64,000 nt of DNA from Candidatus Kosakonia sp. 282A-S69 (GCF_029433855.1 NZ_JAROAU010000003.1:306034-370033), one strand, 5' to 3'. Positions 25,870-36,332 are shown, numbered from the stretch's first letter. Program-made: numbers and translations. The notes: generated by a model not told the origin, from the sequence alone.

Positions 25870-28124
25870 TGAAGATGCAGCGCGTAAACGGCGGGCAGCG
25901 CGCCCGCGGTGGCGAGGATCTCCAGCCTGACGCTGCTCGCGGTGATGGGGCGGGTGAAACGGTGCTGGCAGACGGAGTGGTGGTTGTCATGAACCTCTGC
26001 CAGCAGCCACTCGTCAGCCCACAGGCGATAGTGCGTAATGCAGTGCGGCGTGACGGCGAGAGGGTGTCCCATCTGGACGGACTCCATGGCGTTATCGAAA
26101 TCGTTGTCCTGCACCAGCGTCAGCTGGCTAATCGCCTGCGGGCTCTCCCACTGCCAGACGATCTCCGGCGCGGCGTCATCCATTGCCGGGGACCAGGCGT
26201 TGATCTGCTGCTCGGGGCGCAGGCGGCCATTGAGTACATTCTGCACGCTCCATGCGGCAATCGGCGGATCGCAGCGCAGGGCGGGCATGATCTGCGCCGG
26301 GTGGCGGCGAGGCAGCCAGAAGTCGAACTCGTCAACGCCGTAATCGCCGTCGGCAACCTGACGGGTATGTTTGGCGACGCGCGCATTGAGGCTGTTGAAC
26401 ACCGTCATGATGCCCGGCAGGTGCGTATCGGTAAGCGCAATCTCAACCTCTTCATGAGCGGCGAAAGCGAGAAAAACGTACTGGTTGCGTTCGCTCTGCC
26501 AGCGGAAGGCGACGGTCTGCTCGCTCTCGCCAGCTACGCTCAGCACCTGCTCTTCAAAGTGGCAATCGGGCGTGAAGTTGCCGGCCCGGACGCTACCGAG
26601 CAGGGAGAGGGTCAGCTCCGTCGGCCGCTTTGCCCGCAGCCGCAGGGTAACAGACGGCACGGTATGGCCCGCCGCAACAGGCAGCAGCAGTGCCATCCTC
26701 TCCGCCAGCGGATGCCAGTTGCCGTTAGGTGCGAGGGCCGTCAGATGGTACTCGCTGCTGGCGCTGACGCTGGCGCCTGCCGCCGGGTTGTTAAGCCACT
26801 GGCGCGGAATGTAGCAGCCGTTAAGCTGCAGTTGCTGTTGCAGCGCGCCGATATGCTCGCGCTGCGCCAGGGCCTGCGGCGTGAGGCTGCGCGCATGGCA
26901 AAGCGCGGCGGCGCGGCCCACCACCTCGCCCAACAAGCCGCAGGTGCACATCACGCGGGCGCTGCCGAAAGCGACGTGCGATGCGGAGATGAGCCGCCCG
27001 GTCAGCAGCAGGTTATTCAGCGAGCGGCTGTAGAGGCTGCGAAACGGGATGGTATAAGTGCCTTTGCTGTGAAACTGACGGCAGCCGTCATGGGTGCTGT
27101 AGACGCCGTCCGCGGGGTGCAAATCGATCGACCAGCCGCCATAGCCCACGGCATCATAGTGGTCGCGCTGTTCGATAATATCCTGCTGGCAGAGCAGATG
27201 GTCGCCCACGAAGCGGCGGCTTTCACGCTTACCGGGGATCGCGCCGACCCACTCGATAGTCATCTTTTCCGCATCAGGGAAGTTGCCGGAGTTTTTAATG
27301 TGATCCCATACGCCCCAGACGATCTTCCACAGCTCCCATTTGATCTCTTCGCTCTCATGCACGGTATCAAGCCGCCCGCCCCACTCAAGCCACCATAGAT
27401 CGCAGCCATTAAGGGTGGAGGTGAGGCGTCTATAGCGGGGGATGGCGGTAATGTCTTTCAGCGCGAAGGAGGGGGGAACAAAGTTAACCGGCCCGGCAGT
27501 TTGCTTGGTGTAGAAGTAGATGGAGTGGCCGAGCTTGTGGCCGAAGTTATCGCCGGGCGCCATTTTCTCCCCGAGCTCCTCCGCTTCTTCTGCACCTTCA
27601 CGGTATTCGGCGCCCGCCAGATAGCCGAGCACGCCGTCGCCGGTGGCATCACAAAACTGTGCGGCGCTGACGATGTAAAAGGTCTCATTGATTGGGTTGA
27701 AGGCCGCCACCTGAGTGATGGTCTGCGCCTCGGTTTCCACCTCAAACACGGCGGTATTGAGCAGCAGCGTCAGGCCCGGCTGGCTTCTGGCAAGGTCGAG
27801 CAGCACCAGGTCAAACATTACCGGATTTCCCTCTTTATTGCGCCAGAGGTTCTCCTCCATGATCTCGCCCATAATGCCGCCTTCGCGCGCCCAGCGGTTG
27901 TTGTTACCCATATGTGATGTCGCGCCATTCGCCCACAGGCGCACTTCGCTGGAGGCATTGCCGCCGAGCACTGGCCTGTCCTGGATCAGCACCACGTCTA
28001 AGCCGTCGCGCGCTGCCGCCAGCGCGGCGCAAAGCCCTGCCAGCCCGCCACCCGCGACGACCAGATCGGCGTGCAGCTGTCGGGTCGGAAAAGCTCTGGC
28101 ATCGGTGTGAGGAAAGATTTTCAT
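25866..28124 (-). CDS. FAD-dependent oxidoreductase with C-terminal carbohydrate-binding-like domain
   Basis: This 752-residue protein has no signal peptide. The N-terminal half (about 15-440) is an FAD_oxidored-type flavoprotein: the dinucleotide motif is DLVVAGGGLAGLCAALAAARDG, followed by GGNASSEVRLWANGA, DATGDGVLGYLAGAEYREG near 165 and LLLTGRLISASHVAFGSARVM near 380. The C-terminal part (about 600-752) reads like a discoidin/F5-8-type beta-sandwich (VQNVLNGRLRPEQQINAWSPAMDDAAP, then PQAISQLTLVQDNDFDN). Relatives are often found with sugar catabolism, but the substrate is unknown. An AAGGAAAC ribosome site precedes the ATG at 28124. It is divergent from an IclR-type regulator. Confidence 0.85.
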   Translation of the reverse strand: MKIFPHTDARAFPTRQLHADLVVAGGGLAGLCAALAAARDGLDVVLIQDRPVLGGNASSEVRLWANGATSHMGNNNRWAREGGIMGEIMEENLWRNKEGNPVMFDLVLLDLARSQPGLTLLLNTAVFEVETEAQTITQVAAFNPINETFYIVSAAQFCDATGDGVLGYLAGAEYREGAEEAEELGEKMAPGDNFGHKLGHSIYFYTKQTAGPVNFVPPSFALKDITAIPRYRRLTSTLNGCDLWWLEWGGRLDTVHESEEIKWELWKIVWGVWDHIKNSGNFPDAEKMTIEWVGAIPGKRESRRFVGDHLLCQQDIIEQRDHYDAVGYGGWSIDLHPADGVYSTHDGCRQFHSKGTYTIPFRSLYSRSLNNLLLTGRLISASHVAFGSARVMCTCGLLGEVVGRAAALCHARSLTPQALAQREHIGALQQQLQLNGCYIPRQWLNNPAAGASVSASSEYHLTALAPNGNWHPLAERMALLLPVAAGHTVPSVTLRLRAKRPTELTLSLLGSVRAGNFTPDCHFEEQVLSVAGESEQTVAFRWQSERNQYVFLAFAAHEEVEIALTDTHLPGIMTVFNSLNARVAKHTRQVADGDYGVDEFDFWLPRRHPAQIMPALRCDPPIAAWSVQNVLNGRLRPEQQINAWSPAMDDAAPEIVWQWESPQAISQLTLVQDNDFDNAMESVQMGHPLAVTPHCITHYRLWADEWLLAEVHDNHHSVCQHRFTRPITASSVRLEILATAGALPAVYALHLH

Positions 28125-28190
28125 TATCTTGTTTCCTTTTTGACTGACGGTAGAATCGTTTTTTCCAGCCACCTGAAAAGCGAACCCTGC
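28125..28190. promoter_or_regulatory. Shared control region of the oxidoreductase and IclR-type genes
   Basis: These 66 bases between two divergent starts must hold both promoters. No operator could be assigned by eye. Confidence 0.5.
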
Positions 28191-28883
28191 ATGTCTTCTC
28201 AACCGAACCAAAGTCTGATTGATGGCATTCGCTGCCTGCAGTACCTCGTCTCCAGCGATCGCGCCATTGGCTGTCGTGAGCTGTCGCGTCTGATGGGGAT
28301 TAACACCACCCGCGTAAACCGGTTATTAATGACCATGGCCTCCATCGGCCTGACCATGCAGGACGCGCAGCGTCGCTATCTGCCTGGCCCCGGCATTCAT
28401 GCGCTGGCAGCGCAGGCAATTCGCGGTTCGGCGCTCTTCTCTCACGCGCTGCCGCTGCTGGAACGCTATGCCCCGAAAGATATCGTCGTGGCGATGGGCG
28501 TGCTGTGGGAGGATCAGGTGATCTACATTTATCACTCTGAACCCGGCAGCCAGGTAAGCCAGGCGCTGGCCGGTTTCCACATGCTGCCTGCCTGGCAGTC
28601 GGTTATCGGCATGTCGCTGCTGGCGGCAGAGAGCGACGAGGCGCTGCAAAAGCGTTTTACGCCGGAGCAGTGGCAGCAGCTTGGCCCGCATGTTGCCCAG
28701 CAGCGGGCGCAGGGGCATGTAGTGTGGCATCACGACGACGGTGAAGTGTCGATGGCGAAACCGCTTGGCGCCCACTCCGCCGCACTCGCGTTTGCCGGTC
28801 TGTGGCAGGTTGACGATGCGATGGTTGAGACGCGCTTAGACGCCCTGCACGAACTGGTTCAGCGCTTAACTGAGAAAAAATAG
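28191..28883 (+). CDS. IclR-family transcriptional regulator
   Basis: This 230-residue protein has an N-terminal winged helix (about 8-70; AIGCRELSRLMGINTTRVNRLLMTMASIGL) and a C-terminal effector-binding domain (about 85-225). The effector pocket is shorter and more diverged than in IclR itself. The divergent oxidoreductase gene is the most likely target. The ATG at 28191 gives a family-like N-terminus. The open frame continues upstream into the divergent gene, and no strong ribosome site is visible, so the start is less certain. Confidence 0.8.
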   Translation: MSSQPNQSLIDGIRCLQYLVSSDRAIGCRELSRLMGINTTRVNRLLMTMASIGLTMQDAQRRYLPGPGIHALAAQAIRGSALFSHALPLLERYAPKDIVVAMGVLWEDQVIYIYHSEPGSQVSQALAGFHMLPAWQSVIGMSLLAAESDEALQKRFTPEQWQQLGPHVAQQRAQGHVVWHHDDGEVSMAKPLGAHSAALAFAGLWQVDDAMVETRLDALHELVQRLTEKK

Positions 28884-29014
28884 TGGCCTTACTGTTTCTT
28901 TTATAGAAACATTAGCAGGAATGCAAAAAGCGGGACTGGAAAGTGTGAGAGGGATCGGCAGAAAGCCGCGACATGATCGCGGCTATGAGAAAAGAGAGAA
29001 GAGAACGGGCAGGG

Positions 29015-29431
29015 TTACGGGTGCAGTTCGAAATAGCTTTCGAGAATAATTACCGCCGAGGCTGAGTCGACGCTGCCTTTATCAAGAGCGCGGAACCCGC
29101 CGCGTTCAAACAGCCCGGCGCGCGCTTCAACGGTGCTTAACCGTTCATCATGCAGGATCACTTTCGCGCCAAAACGGCCATGGATTTTATTGGCAAAGTT
29201 GCGGGCGCGGGCGGTCAGCAGCTGCTCGGTGCCATCCATATTGAGCGGCAAACCAACTATCACCGCTTCGGGCTGCCACTCTTTGAGCAGATTCTCGATC
29301 CGCTTCCACTCCGGCGTGCCATCCTGCGCTTTCAGCGCCGTCAGCGCGCGCGCCGTCCCGGTAATACGCTGCCCGATGGCAACGCCAATGCTTTTGGTAC
29401 CGAAATCAAACGCCAGCAGTGTGCCGCTCAT
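29015..29431 (-). CDS. yqgF: Holliday junction resolvase-like protein YqgF (pre-16S rRNA nuclease)
   Basis: This 138-residue protein has an RNase H-like fold and is implicated in 5' maturation of 16S rRNA. The N-terminal active-site strand is [31 protein letters not shown] and [13 protein letters not shown] follow, and [18 protein letters not shown] is the C-terminal catalytic region. Its start overlaps the yqgE stop by one base. Confidence 0.96.
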   Translation of the reverse strand: MSGTLLAFDFGTKSIGVAIGQRITGTARALTALKAQDGTPEWKRIENLLKEWQPEAVIVGLPLNMDGTEQLLTARARNFANKIHGRFGAKVILHDERLSTVEARAGLFERGGFRALDKGSVDSASAVIILESYFELHP

Positions 29432-29994
29432 CAGGCATGCCCCGCGACGCCAGGCATGGTCGAAATATCGATGCCGATAAGTTTTGCCGCTTCGCGCCAG
29501 CGATCGGCGATAGGCGTTTTAAACAGGATATTGAGATCTGCCGGCGCGGTAAGCCACGCGTTATCAAGGATCTCCTCCTCCAGCTGCCCCTTATCCCACG
29601 ACGAGTAGCCCAGCGCGACCATCACCTCAGCAGGTTGTTCACCGGTGCCGAGCGTCTCCAGCACGTCACGCGAGGTGGTGACCACGGTGTTGTCCGAGAC
29701 GCGAATGCTGGAAGCAAAACCACCCGGCGGCGTGTGCAGGATAAAGCCGCGATCTTCCGCCAGCGGGCCGCCAAGCAGCACCGGTTTATCAAGACGGATC
29801 GCCGGGTCACGATCAACGGCCTCGATTTTCAGTTTTTCGAGCACGCCTTCTACCGTCAGGTTTTCCAGCGGCTTATTGATGATAAGCCCCATCGCCCCTT
29901 CCTCGCTGTGCTCGCAGATATAGACAACGGAGCGTCGGAAGAGGGGATCCTGGAGAGCAGGCATGGCAATAAGAAAGTGATGCTGTAAATTCAT
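29431..29994 (-). CDS. yqgE: UPF0301 protein YqgE
   Basis: This 187-residue cytoplasmic protein belongs to the UPF0301/AlgH family. The function is not established. Family features are [39 protein letters not shown] at the start, [16 protein letters not shown] near 75 and [17 protein letters not shown] near 130. It lies between gshB and yqgF, the usual enterobacterial order. Confidence 0.96.
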   Translation of the reverse strand: MNLQHHFLIAMPALQDPLFRRSVVYICEHSEEGAMGLIINKPLENLTVEGVLEKLKIEAVDRDPAIRLDKPVLLGGPLAEDRGFILHTPPGGFASSIRVSDNTVVTTSRDVLETLGTGEQPAEVMVALGYSSWDKGQLEEEILDNAWLTAPADLNILFKTPIADRWREAAKLIGIDISTMPGVAGHA

Positions 29995-30113
29995 TGTCAG
30001 AGGTTCTGTTCCTGGTTCAAAAAAGCGACAACGTAGTATGGGGGGAAAGTAGTGTTGCTGTCACGATATAAAGCGGGAAGGGCGCGGGCTCTCGCTCGCA
30101 CCCTGTGTGATGC

Positions 30114-31061
30114 TTATTTAGCCAGACGTTTTTCGATAGCGTCCATCAACATACCGGTGATGGAGACCGGGAATTCGGCTTCGATTTCACGGATGCAGGT
30201 CGGGCTGGTGACGTTAATTTCAGTCAGGCGATCGCCGATGATATCGAGACCAACGAAGATAAGCCCTTTGGCTTTCAGCACCGGCGCAACTTTACGCGCG
30301 ATTGCCCAGTCGCTCTCGGTCAGCGGACGCGGTTCACCGCGGCCACCGGCTGCCAGGTTGCCACGGGTTTCCCCGCCCTGCGGCACGCGCGCCAGGCAGT
30401 AAGGCACCGGTTCGCCATCGACAACCAGCACACGTTTGTCGCCCTCTTTAATGGCGGGCAGATAGTTCTGTGCCATGCAGTAGCGAGTGCCCAGCTCGGT
30501 CAGGGTTTCGGTGATCACTGAGAGGTTAGGATCGCCCTCTTTGACGCGGAAAATCGAGGTGCCGCCCATGCCGTCCAGCGGCTTGAGAATAATGTCGGTG
30601 TGCTTCAGCCAGAAGGCTTTCAGACGCGCTTTATCGCGGGTGACCAGCGTTTCTGGCGTCAGGTCCGGGAACCAGGCGGTAAAGAGCTTCTCGTTGCAGT
30701 CGCGCAGGCTCTGCGGTTTGTTAACAATCAGTGTACCTTTCTCTTCCGCACGCTCAAGGATATAGGTCGCGTAGATATACTCGGTGTCGAACGGCGGATC
30801 TTTACGCATCAGCACGGTGTCGAGATCGGCCAGCGCGATATCCTGCTCGCTGCCAAATTCATACCATTTGTCATAGTCCTGCTCGACGGAGAGGGTACGC
30901 GTGCGGGCACGGGCTTCACCGTTAATCAGGTAGAGATCGGCCATCTCCATATAGTGCAGCTCGTAGCCGCGGCGCTGTGCTTCCAGCAGCATGGCGAAGC
31001 TGGAGTCTTTCTTGATGTTAATGTCCGCGATGGGATCCATCACGATGCCGAGCTTAATCAT
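30114..31061 (-). CDS. gshB: Glutathione synthetase
   Basis: This enzyme joins gamma-glutamylcysteine and glycine with ATP to make glutathione. It has 315 residues and an ATP-grasp fold: KLGIVMDPIADINIKKDSSFAMLLEAQ at the N-terminus, the ATP-binding ILKPLDGMGGTSIFRV near 160-175, RVLVVDGEPVP near 210 and GLDIIGDRLTEINVTSPTCIREIE near 270-290. It follows rsmE with a 13-base gap on the same strand. Confidence 0.97.
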   Translation of the reverse strand: MIKLGIVMDPIADINIKKDSSFAMLLEAQRRGYELHYMEMADLYLINGEARARTRTLSVEQDYDKWYEFGSEQDIALADLDTVLMRKDPPFDTEYIYATYILERAEEKGTLIVNKPQSLRDCNEKLFTAWFPDLTPETLVTRDKARLKAFWLKHTDIILKPLDGMGGTSIFRVKEGDPNLSVITETLTELGTRYCMAQNYLPAIKEGDKRVLVVDGEPVPYCLARVPQGGETRGNLAAGGRGEPRPLTESDWAIARKVAPVLKAKGLIFVGLDIIGDRLTEINVTSPTCIREIEAEFPVSITGMLMDAIEKRLAK

Positions 31062-31074
31062 TCTGCTTCTCCTT

Positions 31075-31806
31075 TCAACCCAGGTCGCCGAAGCGAACCT
31101 GAAGTGCGGTGATGGCGGTAAGCGCCGTTGTCTCGGTGCGTAGCACGCGGGGACCTAACAAAATATCCGTAAACTGATAGCGCGCGGTCATGGCAATCTC
31201 ATCGGCAGATAAACCGCCTTCCGGGCCGATCAGCAGACGCACGCGCTCGACGGGCAGGGGCAAGGTGTTGATGCTCTGGCTGGCGCGCGGATGGAGGTTG
31301 AGCTTCAGACCGCTCTCCTCTTCAGCACACCAGGTTTCGAGATCCATGGCCGGGCGAATCTCCGGAACACGGTTACGCCCGCACTGTTCACAGGCGGCGA
31401 TGGCGATCTTTTGCCATTGCTGCAGCTTTTTGTTCAGGCGTTCGGCGTCCAGTTTAACGCCGCAGCGCTCAGAAAAAAGTGGCGTAATGAGGCTTACGCC
31501 AAGCTCGATCGATTTCTGGATGGTGAATTCCATCTTTTCCCCGCGCGACATCACCTGGCCGAGATGAATGTGTAGCGGTGATTCACGATCGTCTATCTCG
31601 CCGCGCAGCACCTTGACGCGCACGCTTTTTTTATCAGCGTGGGTGATTTGTGCTTCGAAAACCTGGTTGGAGCCGTCGAAAAGCTGCACCGCCTGGCCCG
31701 GGCCCATACGCAGCACGCGTCCGACGTGGTTGGCGGCATCCTCGCTGAGGGCAATTTCACTGCCCGGCTGAATACATTCTGGGTGATGGATGCGGGGAAT
31801 GCGCAT
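31075..31806 (-). CDS. rsmE: 16S rRNA (uracil1498-N3)-methyltransferase
   Basis: This 243-residue SPOUT-family enzyme methylates U1498 of 16S rRNA in the 30S decoding region. It has an N-terminal PUA-like domain (about 1-70) and the C-terminal trefoil knot with [17 protein letters not shown] (about 187-203) and [16 protein letters not shown] (about 216-231). It starts an apparent rsmE-gshB-yqgE-yqgF transcription unit. Confidence 0.96.
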   Translation of the reverse strand: MRIPRIHHPECIQPGSEIALSEDAANHVGRVLRMGPGQAVQLFDGSNQVFEAQITHADKKSVRVKVLRGEIDDRESPLHIHLGQVMSRGEKMEFTIQKSIELGVSLITPLFSERCGVKLDAERLNKKLQQWQKIAIAACEQCGRNRVPEIRPAMDLETWCAEEESGLKLNLHPRASQSINTLPLPVERVRLLIGPEGGLSADEIAMTARYQFTDILLGPRVLRTETTALTAITALQVRFGDLG

Positions 31807-31873
31807 GTTTTAGATCCGTTCAGATTACCGCCCCGCACGGCAGGGCGGATGTTAACAATGGCGCTAGTGTAGG

Positions 31874-32572
31874 TTAGCTCTTTCGCGCCATGCAAGCGCG
31901 CTGCACATACGGGTTATGGTTGCCCTGTACTGCCGCGATACGCTCGTCGCGCGTGCACTCCCACGCAGTGACCGGATAGAGTTTATCCCAGGCGGTGAAA
32001 AGCTGGGTTTGCTGGCGTGAGAGCGGCAACTGGTACTGATCGCGCATATAGAAGTAGGTGCGGGCAATGGCGCCACGCGCGCGTACCGGCGGTTCAGCCA
32101 GCTTCGCTTTGAAATCGACCTTCATCTCGCACTGACCATACTGCCCTTCACCGCCGTTCCACTGGCTGTACATAAAGTTGCCGCGATCGCCATTTACCTC
32201 GCCGACAGCGGGTTGCAGGTTATGCATATCGCTCTCAATTTTGCGGTAGACCGGATCTTTGGCGCACTGTTTTCGTCCGCCATCTTGCCAGCACTGACGC
32301 AGGTGGCCGAATTGCCAGGCGGGCATCACATGCTCCCACTCAATACGGCTGGCGCGGTTCTCATTTTTACGCACTTTGTAGCCGCAGGAGGCGAGATCGA
32401 CGACCCCTTTTTTGCCCTGCCAGGTGATTTTACAGCCGCAGTAAAAGTCACCCGGCGCGTCGGCATTCATTTTCACACCGGCCGCTTTGGCCTGGGAGAA
32501 GTTGTTGATACCGTTGGCGGCCAGGGCAGGCACTGCCAGCAACGTGAAGAGAAAAGGTATAAAACGGAACAT
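31874..32572 (-). CDS. endA: Endonuclease I (periplasmic)
   Basis: This 232-residue secreted DNase cuts double-stranded DNA non-specifically. A signal peptide ([18 protein letters not shown]) is followed by the mature enzyme with paired cysteines in YCGCK, the ASCGYKV stretch and the catalytic [14 protein letters not shown] motif near residue 80. [24 protein letters not shown] near 120-140 contains the metal-binding asparagine. AGGGAG precedes the ATG at 32572. A longer in-frame start at 32629 would bury the signal peptide. Confidence 0.96.
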   Translation of the reverse strand: MFRFIPFLFTLLAVPALAANGINNFSQAKAAGVKMNADAPGDFYCGCKITWQGKKGVVDLASCGYKVRKNENRASRIEWEHVMPAWQFGHLRQCWQDGGRKQCAKDPVYRKIESDMHNLQPAVGEVNGDRGNFMYSQWNGGEGQYGQCEMKVDFKAKLAEPPVRARGAIARTYFYMRDQYQLPLSRQQTQLFTAWDKLYPVTAWECTRDERIAAVQGNHNPYVQRACMARKS

Positions 32573-32659
32573 AGCGAACTCCCTGTCAAAACGAGCTCGC
32601 AACGTAGCGGAAGGTGCTTCCTGATGCAATCAGTTAGCGCATAAAACTTCTTAATGGAT

Positions 32660-33166
32660 TCAGTTAGCCGCTTCAGCCATTAACGGCTCGCCGCAGCGCA
32701 CGCAGCGGTAGATCGCCTCGCCGCGCACCACCCGATTATGGCGACGCAGGGTCAACTGATGCTGCTGGCATTTACAGCGGTAGGGGAAGGTGTTGCGTCG
32801 CACCGATTCCAGCTCAAACTGATGCGTTCGCCGTGCGGGCACACCGAGCACGCTCTCCATCATCCACTTCCACTCTTTGCCGTGCGGCGCAACGCGACCA
32901 AACTCTTTCCACACCAGCAGATGCGCCAGCTCATGGGGAACCACTTCATCAATAAAAGCCTGCTGGTTCTCCAGCAACAGCACCGGATTAAGGCGAATTT
33001 CATAATCCGCAAGCCACGCTGTACCGGCGGCGGTGCCGCGCTGATGATAGACCAGCTTCGGTTCAGGGTAGTTACGCTCAAGCTTCTGGTTGGCGAGGGC
33101 GAGTTTTTCCCGCAGGCTACGCATAACAGCTTGCTGGAGGGCGATAGGGAGGCGGGGTGTTTTCAT
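32660..33166 (-). CDS. sprT: SprT-family zinc metalloprotease-like protein
   Basis: This 168-residue protein has a zincin HELAH motif at H78-H82 and a C-terminal zinc ribbon (YRCKCQQHQ...[10 protein letters not shown]). SprT is related in sequence to the DNA-protein crosslink protease Spartan; the bacterial function is not well known. It lies between endA and galP, its usual position. Confidence 0.95.
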   Translation of the reverse strand: MKTPRLPIALQQAVMRSLREKLALANQKLERNYPEPKLVYHQRGTAAGTAWLADYEIRLNPVLLLENQQAFIDEVVPHELAHLLVWKEFGRVAPHGKEWKWMMESVLGVPARRTHQFELESVRRNTFPYRCKCQQHQLTLRRHNRVVRGEAIYRCVRCGEPLMAEAAN

Positions 33167-33207
33167 AACTGCAGAGAATAGGATGGGCGGGGCGCGAGTG
33201 CAATAAG

Positions 33208-33236
33208 CAAAAAGGCTTCCTCCGCAGAGGAAGCCT
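33208..33236 (-). terminator. Terminator of galP
   Basis: On the minus strand AGGCTTCCTC/GAGGAAGCCT with a four-base loop is followed by TTTTTGC, 13 bases after the galP stop. Confidence 0.85.
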
Positions 33237-33248
33237 GAAGGGCATTAA

Positions 33249-34643
33249 TCAGTCACGGGAACCAATTTCACGCAGCGGACGACCACGCATCAGGTTGCGC
33301 TCGATGTGCTCCAGTGAAACATGTTTGGTTTCCGGCACCAGCCACAGCGTGAGGACAATGAACAGCACGTTCAGACCGCCGTACACCCAGAAGGTGTTGG
33401 CGTTGCCCAGCGTGTTCAGCATCGTCAGGAAGGTGGCGCCGACAATCATGTTGGCGATCCAGTTAGTGGCGGTGGAGAGGGTGATACCAAAATCGCGGCC
33501 TTTCAGCGGCTGGATTTCGGAGCAGAGAACCCAAATCAGCGGACCGGCGCTCATTGCGAAGCCGACGATAAACATCAGCAGCATGGCGACAGCGAAGTAT
33601 TGCGCTGACGGCGAGTGGATGCCCATATGCAGCATCGTACCGAGAATACCCATACCGGCGGCCATCACCAGAAAGCCCAGCACCAGCGTCGGCTTACGGC
33701 CCCAGCGGTCCACCAGACCGATCGCAATGAAGGTTGCCAGCACGTTGGTCAGGCCGACAATCACTGTTCCCCACATCTGTTCAGTGGTGTTGGTATAACC
33801 TGCCAGTTCAAAGATTTTCGGCGCGTAATACATGATGACGTTCATCCCGGTGAACTGTTGCATGATCTGCAACAGCACGCCGAGGAAGACCGCGCGGCGG
33901 AAGTTGCTGTTCTCTTTGAACAGCGCCCAGCCGGTCTGCTTCACTTTCAGGCTTTCGCGGATCTCATCCAGCTCGTTTTTCGCTTCGGCGCTGGTATCGC
34001 GCAGGCGTAGCAGCACCCGTTCTGCATCGTGGAAGCGGCGTTTCGCGGCGAACCAGCGTGGGCTGTCCGGCAGGAAGAAGACGCCAATCAGCAGCAGCAC
34101 TGCCGGAATGATGATCACACCCAGCATCCAGCGCCATGCGCCGCTATAACTGAACGCGGTGTCGGAAAGGTACGCGCCGAGAATACCGATGGTGATCATC
34201 AGCTGATACATCGAAATCATACTGCCGCGGATTTTTTCCGGTGCGATTTCAGAGAGGTAGAGCGGGGCGGTATAAGAGGCGATACCGACTGCCAGGCCGA
34301 GCAGCACGCGCGAGACGATCAGGAACTCGACGTTCGGTGCGGCGGCAGAGCAGAGAGAGCCGATAACAAAGAGCACGGCACCGATCATCAGGCTCTTTTT
34401 CCGCCCGAGACGCCAGGAGAGCCAGCCGCTGCCGACTGCGCCAACGGCAGCACCAAACATCATTGAACTCACCACCCACTCCTGAGTGTGCGAGCTAATT
34501 TGAAAATCTTCCGTGATGAAGGGCAGTGCGCCCGCAATCACGCCAATATCCAGACCAAAAAGTAATCCTGCGAGTGCTGCGAGAAAGCAGACAAAAAAGG
34601 TCATGGCCTTGTTGGAATGCTTCTGTTTCTTATTGTCAGGCAT
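33249..34643 (-). CDS. galP: Galactose:H+ symporter GalP
   Basis: This sugar porter of the major facilitator superfamily has 464 residues, like E. coli GalP, and 12 expected membrane segments. Family signatures are [30 protein letters not shown] near 80, [14 protein letters not shown] near 125, [13 protein letters not shown] near 200, [18 protein letters not shown] near 260 and [13 protein letters not shown] at the end. It also carries glucose in E. coli. I chose the ATG at 34643 by alignment; another in-frame start lies four codons upstream. GalR and CRP sites lie upstream. Confidence 0.97.
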   Translation of the reverse strand: MPDNKKQKHSNKAMTFFVCFLAALAGLLFGLDIGVIAGALPFITEDFQISSHTQEWVVSSMMFGAAVGAVGSGWLSWRLGRKKSLMIGAVLFVIGSLCSAAAPNVEFLIVSRVLLGLAVGIASYTAPLYLSEIAPEKIRGSMISMYQLMITIGILGAYLSDTAFSYSGAWRWMLGVIIIPAVLLLIGVFFLPDSPRWFAAKRRFHDAERVLLRLRDTSAEAKNELDEIRESLKVKQTGWALFKENSNFRRAVFLGVLLQIMQQFTGMNVIMYYAPKIFELAGYTNTTEQMWGTVIVGLTNVLATFIAIGLVDRWGRKPTLVLGFLVMAAGMGILGTMLHMGIHSPSAQYFAVAMLLMFIVGFAMSAGPLIWVLCSEIQPLKGRDFGITLSTATNWIANMIVGATFLTMLNTLGNANTFWVYGGLNVLFIVLTLWLVPETKHVSLEHIERNLMRGRPLREIGSRD

Positions 34644-34708
34644 TATGCCCTCCATTCATGTCATTAATTTTATCGTGATAAAAGTTAGGTCACTCATAAA
34701 CGAAAAGT

Positions 34709-34743
34709 AGTGATATGCATCACATGAGTGTAATCGGTTACAT
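34709..34743 (-). promoter_or_regulatory. CRP and GalR/GalS operator sites upstream of galP
   Basis: AGTGA-N6-TCACA at 34709-34724 fits CRP. GTGTAATCGGTTACAT at 34728-34743 fits the GalR/GalS operator GTGTAANCGNTTACAC at nearly every position. Both lie 66-100 bases upstream of galP. Confidence 0.75.
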
Positions 34744-35000
34744 TTCGGGCAGGCCACGAATGTAAATAAAAGTGTTGAGGATTATAGGATTCTTGACAAT
34801 GAATGGTTAATGGCAGGCCGCTATTTCAGACTAAACCGAAGCGTAATGTAACAATTATGACGCGCACCCATTTCAGGCGGGGCTGAAAGAAGAGGGGAAC
34901 GTTTAGCGACTGATGTAATCGCTTTCAAATTAAACAGTTATGGGCAGAGTGAGTATAGCTGCACAAAGGGAATATGGTGGACACAAACCGTGTAAACATG
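34744..35000. other. Spacer between the galP operators and the metK terminator
   Basis: This AT-rich stretch probably holds upstream galP control sequence. No gene was found. It continues into the metK terminator at 35001. Confidence 0.5.
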
Positions 35001-35027
35001 AAAAAGGCCAGCGCGAGGCTGGCCTTT
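35001..35027 (-). terminator. Terminator of metK
   Basis: On the minus strand AAGGCCAGC/GCTGGCCTT with a CTCGC-type loop is followed by TTTTT. It lies about 20 bases after the metK stop. Confidence 0.85.
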
Positions 35028-35047
35028 AAGTCGGTGCGAGCGGTGGA

Positions 35048-36202
35048 TTATTTCAGACCGGCAGCATCGCGCAGCAGCGCGGCTTTGTCGGTTTTTTCCC
35101 ACGGGAAAGATTCGCGACCAAAGTGACCGTATGCAGCGGTCTGTTTGTAGATCGGGTGCAGCAGATCCAGCATCTGGATCAGACCGTACGGACGCAGGTC
35201 GAAGAACTCACGAACCAGCAGCGTTAACTGCTCGGTGGTCACTTTCTCGGTGCCGAAGGTTTCAACCATGATTGAGGTCGGCTCTGCCACGCCAATAGCG
35301 TAGGAGACCTGGATTTCACAGCGATCGGCAAGGCCAGCAGCAACGATATTTTTCGCCACATAACGCGCCGCGTACGCAGCGGAGCGGTCAACTTTCGACG
35401 GATCTTTACCGGAGAACGCGCCGCCGCCGTGACGGGCCATGCCGCCGTAGGTGTCGACGATGATTTTACGGCCGGTCAGACCACAGTCGCCCATCGGGCC
35501 GCCGATAACAAAACGGCCGGTCGGGTTGATAAAGAATTTAGTCGAGTCGTTCAGCCACTCGGTCGGCAGGATCGGCTTGATGATCTCTTCCATTACCGCT
35601 TCCTGCAGCGATTTCTGGTCGATCTCTTCTGAATGCTGGGTGGAGAGCACCACAGCATCAATGCCGACGATTTTGCCATCGTCGTACTGGAAGGTGACTT
35701 GGCTTTTCGCATCCGGACGCAGCCACGGCAGGGTGCCGTTTTTGCGCACTTCGGCCTGGCGTTCAACCAGGCGGTGAGCGTAGGTGATCGGCGCTGGCAT
35801 CAGCACGTCGGTTTCGTTTGTCGCGTAGCCAAACATCAGGCCCTGGTCGCCCGCGCCCTGTTCCAGCGGATCGGCACGGTCAACGCCCTGGTTGATATCC
35901 GGGGACTGCTTACCGATTGCGCTCAGCACGGCGCAGGAGTTGGCGTCAAAGCCCATGTCAGAGTGAACATAGCCGATTTCACGCACGGTATTACGGGTGA
36001 TCTCTTCGATATCCACCCATGCGCTGGTGGTAATCTCGCCACCGACCAGCACCATGCCGGTTTTCACGTACGTTTCACAAGCGACGCGCGCTTTAGGGTC
36101 CTGCTCGAGGATTGCATCCAGCACGGCGTCGGAAATTTGGTCAGCGATTTTGTCAGGATGCCCTTCAGAGACGGACTCGGACGTAAAAAGGTGTTTTGCC
36201 AT
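35048..36202 (-). CDS. metK: S-adenosylmethionine synthase
   Basis: This enzyme makes S-adenosylmethionine from methionine and ATP. It has 384 residues, as in E. coli. Signatures are [24 protein letters not shown] with the active-site histidine and aspartate, [15 protein letters not shown] near 115-130, and [23 protein letters not shown] near 260-280. It is expected to be repressed by MetJ: four met boxes lie 99-130 bases upstream of the start. SAM supplies TrmB and RsmE in this window. Confidence 0.98.
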   Translation of the reverse strand: MAKHLFTSESVSEGHPDKIADQISDAVLDAILEQDPKARVACETYVKTGMVLVGGEITTSAWVDIEEITRNTVREIGYVHSDMGFDANSCAVLSAIGKQSPDINQGVDRADPLEQGAGDQGLMFGYATNETDVLMPAPITYAHRLVERQAEVRKNGTLPWLRPDAKSQVTFQYDDGKIVGIDAVVLSTQHSEEIDQKSLQEAVMEEIIKPILPTEWLNDSTKFFINPTGRFVIGGPMGDCGLTGRKIIVDTYGGMARHGGGAFSGKDPSKVDRSAAYAARYVAKNIVAAGLADRCEIQVSYAIGVAEPTSIMVETFGTEKVTTEQLTLLVREFFDLRPYGLIQMLDLLHPIYKQTAAYGHFGRESFPWEKTDKAALLRDAAGLK

Positions 36203-36300
36203 AATAAATTTTCACCTGGTGTAATTCGGTTGAATCGAATTCTGTGTTCGGCTCTCTTCGCGGTGGCTACGCAAAGATGACACAAGAAGTCTGTGTGTTA

Positions 36301-36332
36301 ATCGGTCTGGACGGATTAACATCTGGACGGCT
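36301..36332 (-). promoter_or_regulatory. MetJ operator (four tandem met boxes)
   Basis: On the minus strand four consecutive octamers AGCCGTCC, AGATGTTA, ATCCGTCC and AGACCGAT resemble the AGACGTCT met box. The spacing is exactly eight bases, as for MetJ-controlled promoters. Confidence 0.8.

Noticed and set aside
25869-27398. A 509-codon open frame on the plus strand
   Set aside because: It lies entirely antisense to the FAD oxidoreductase gene, and its composition (many H, Q, R, A) is typical of a shadow frame.
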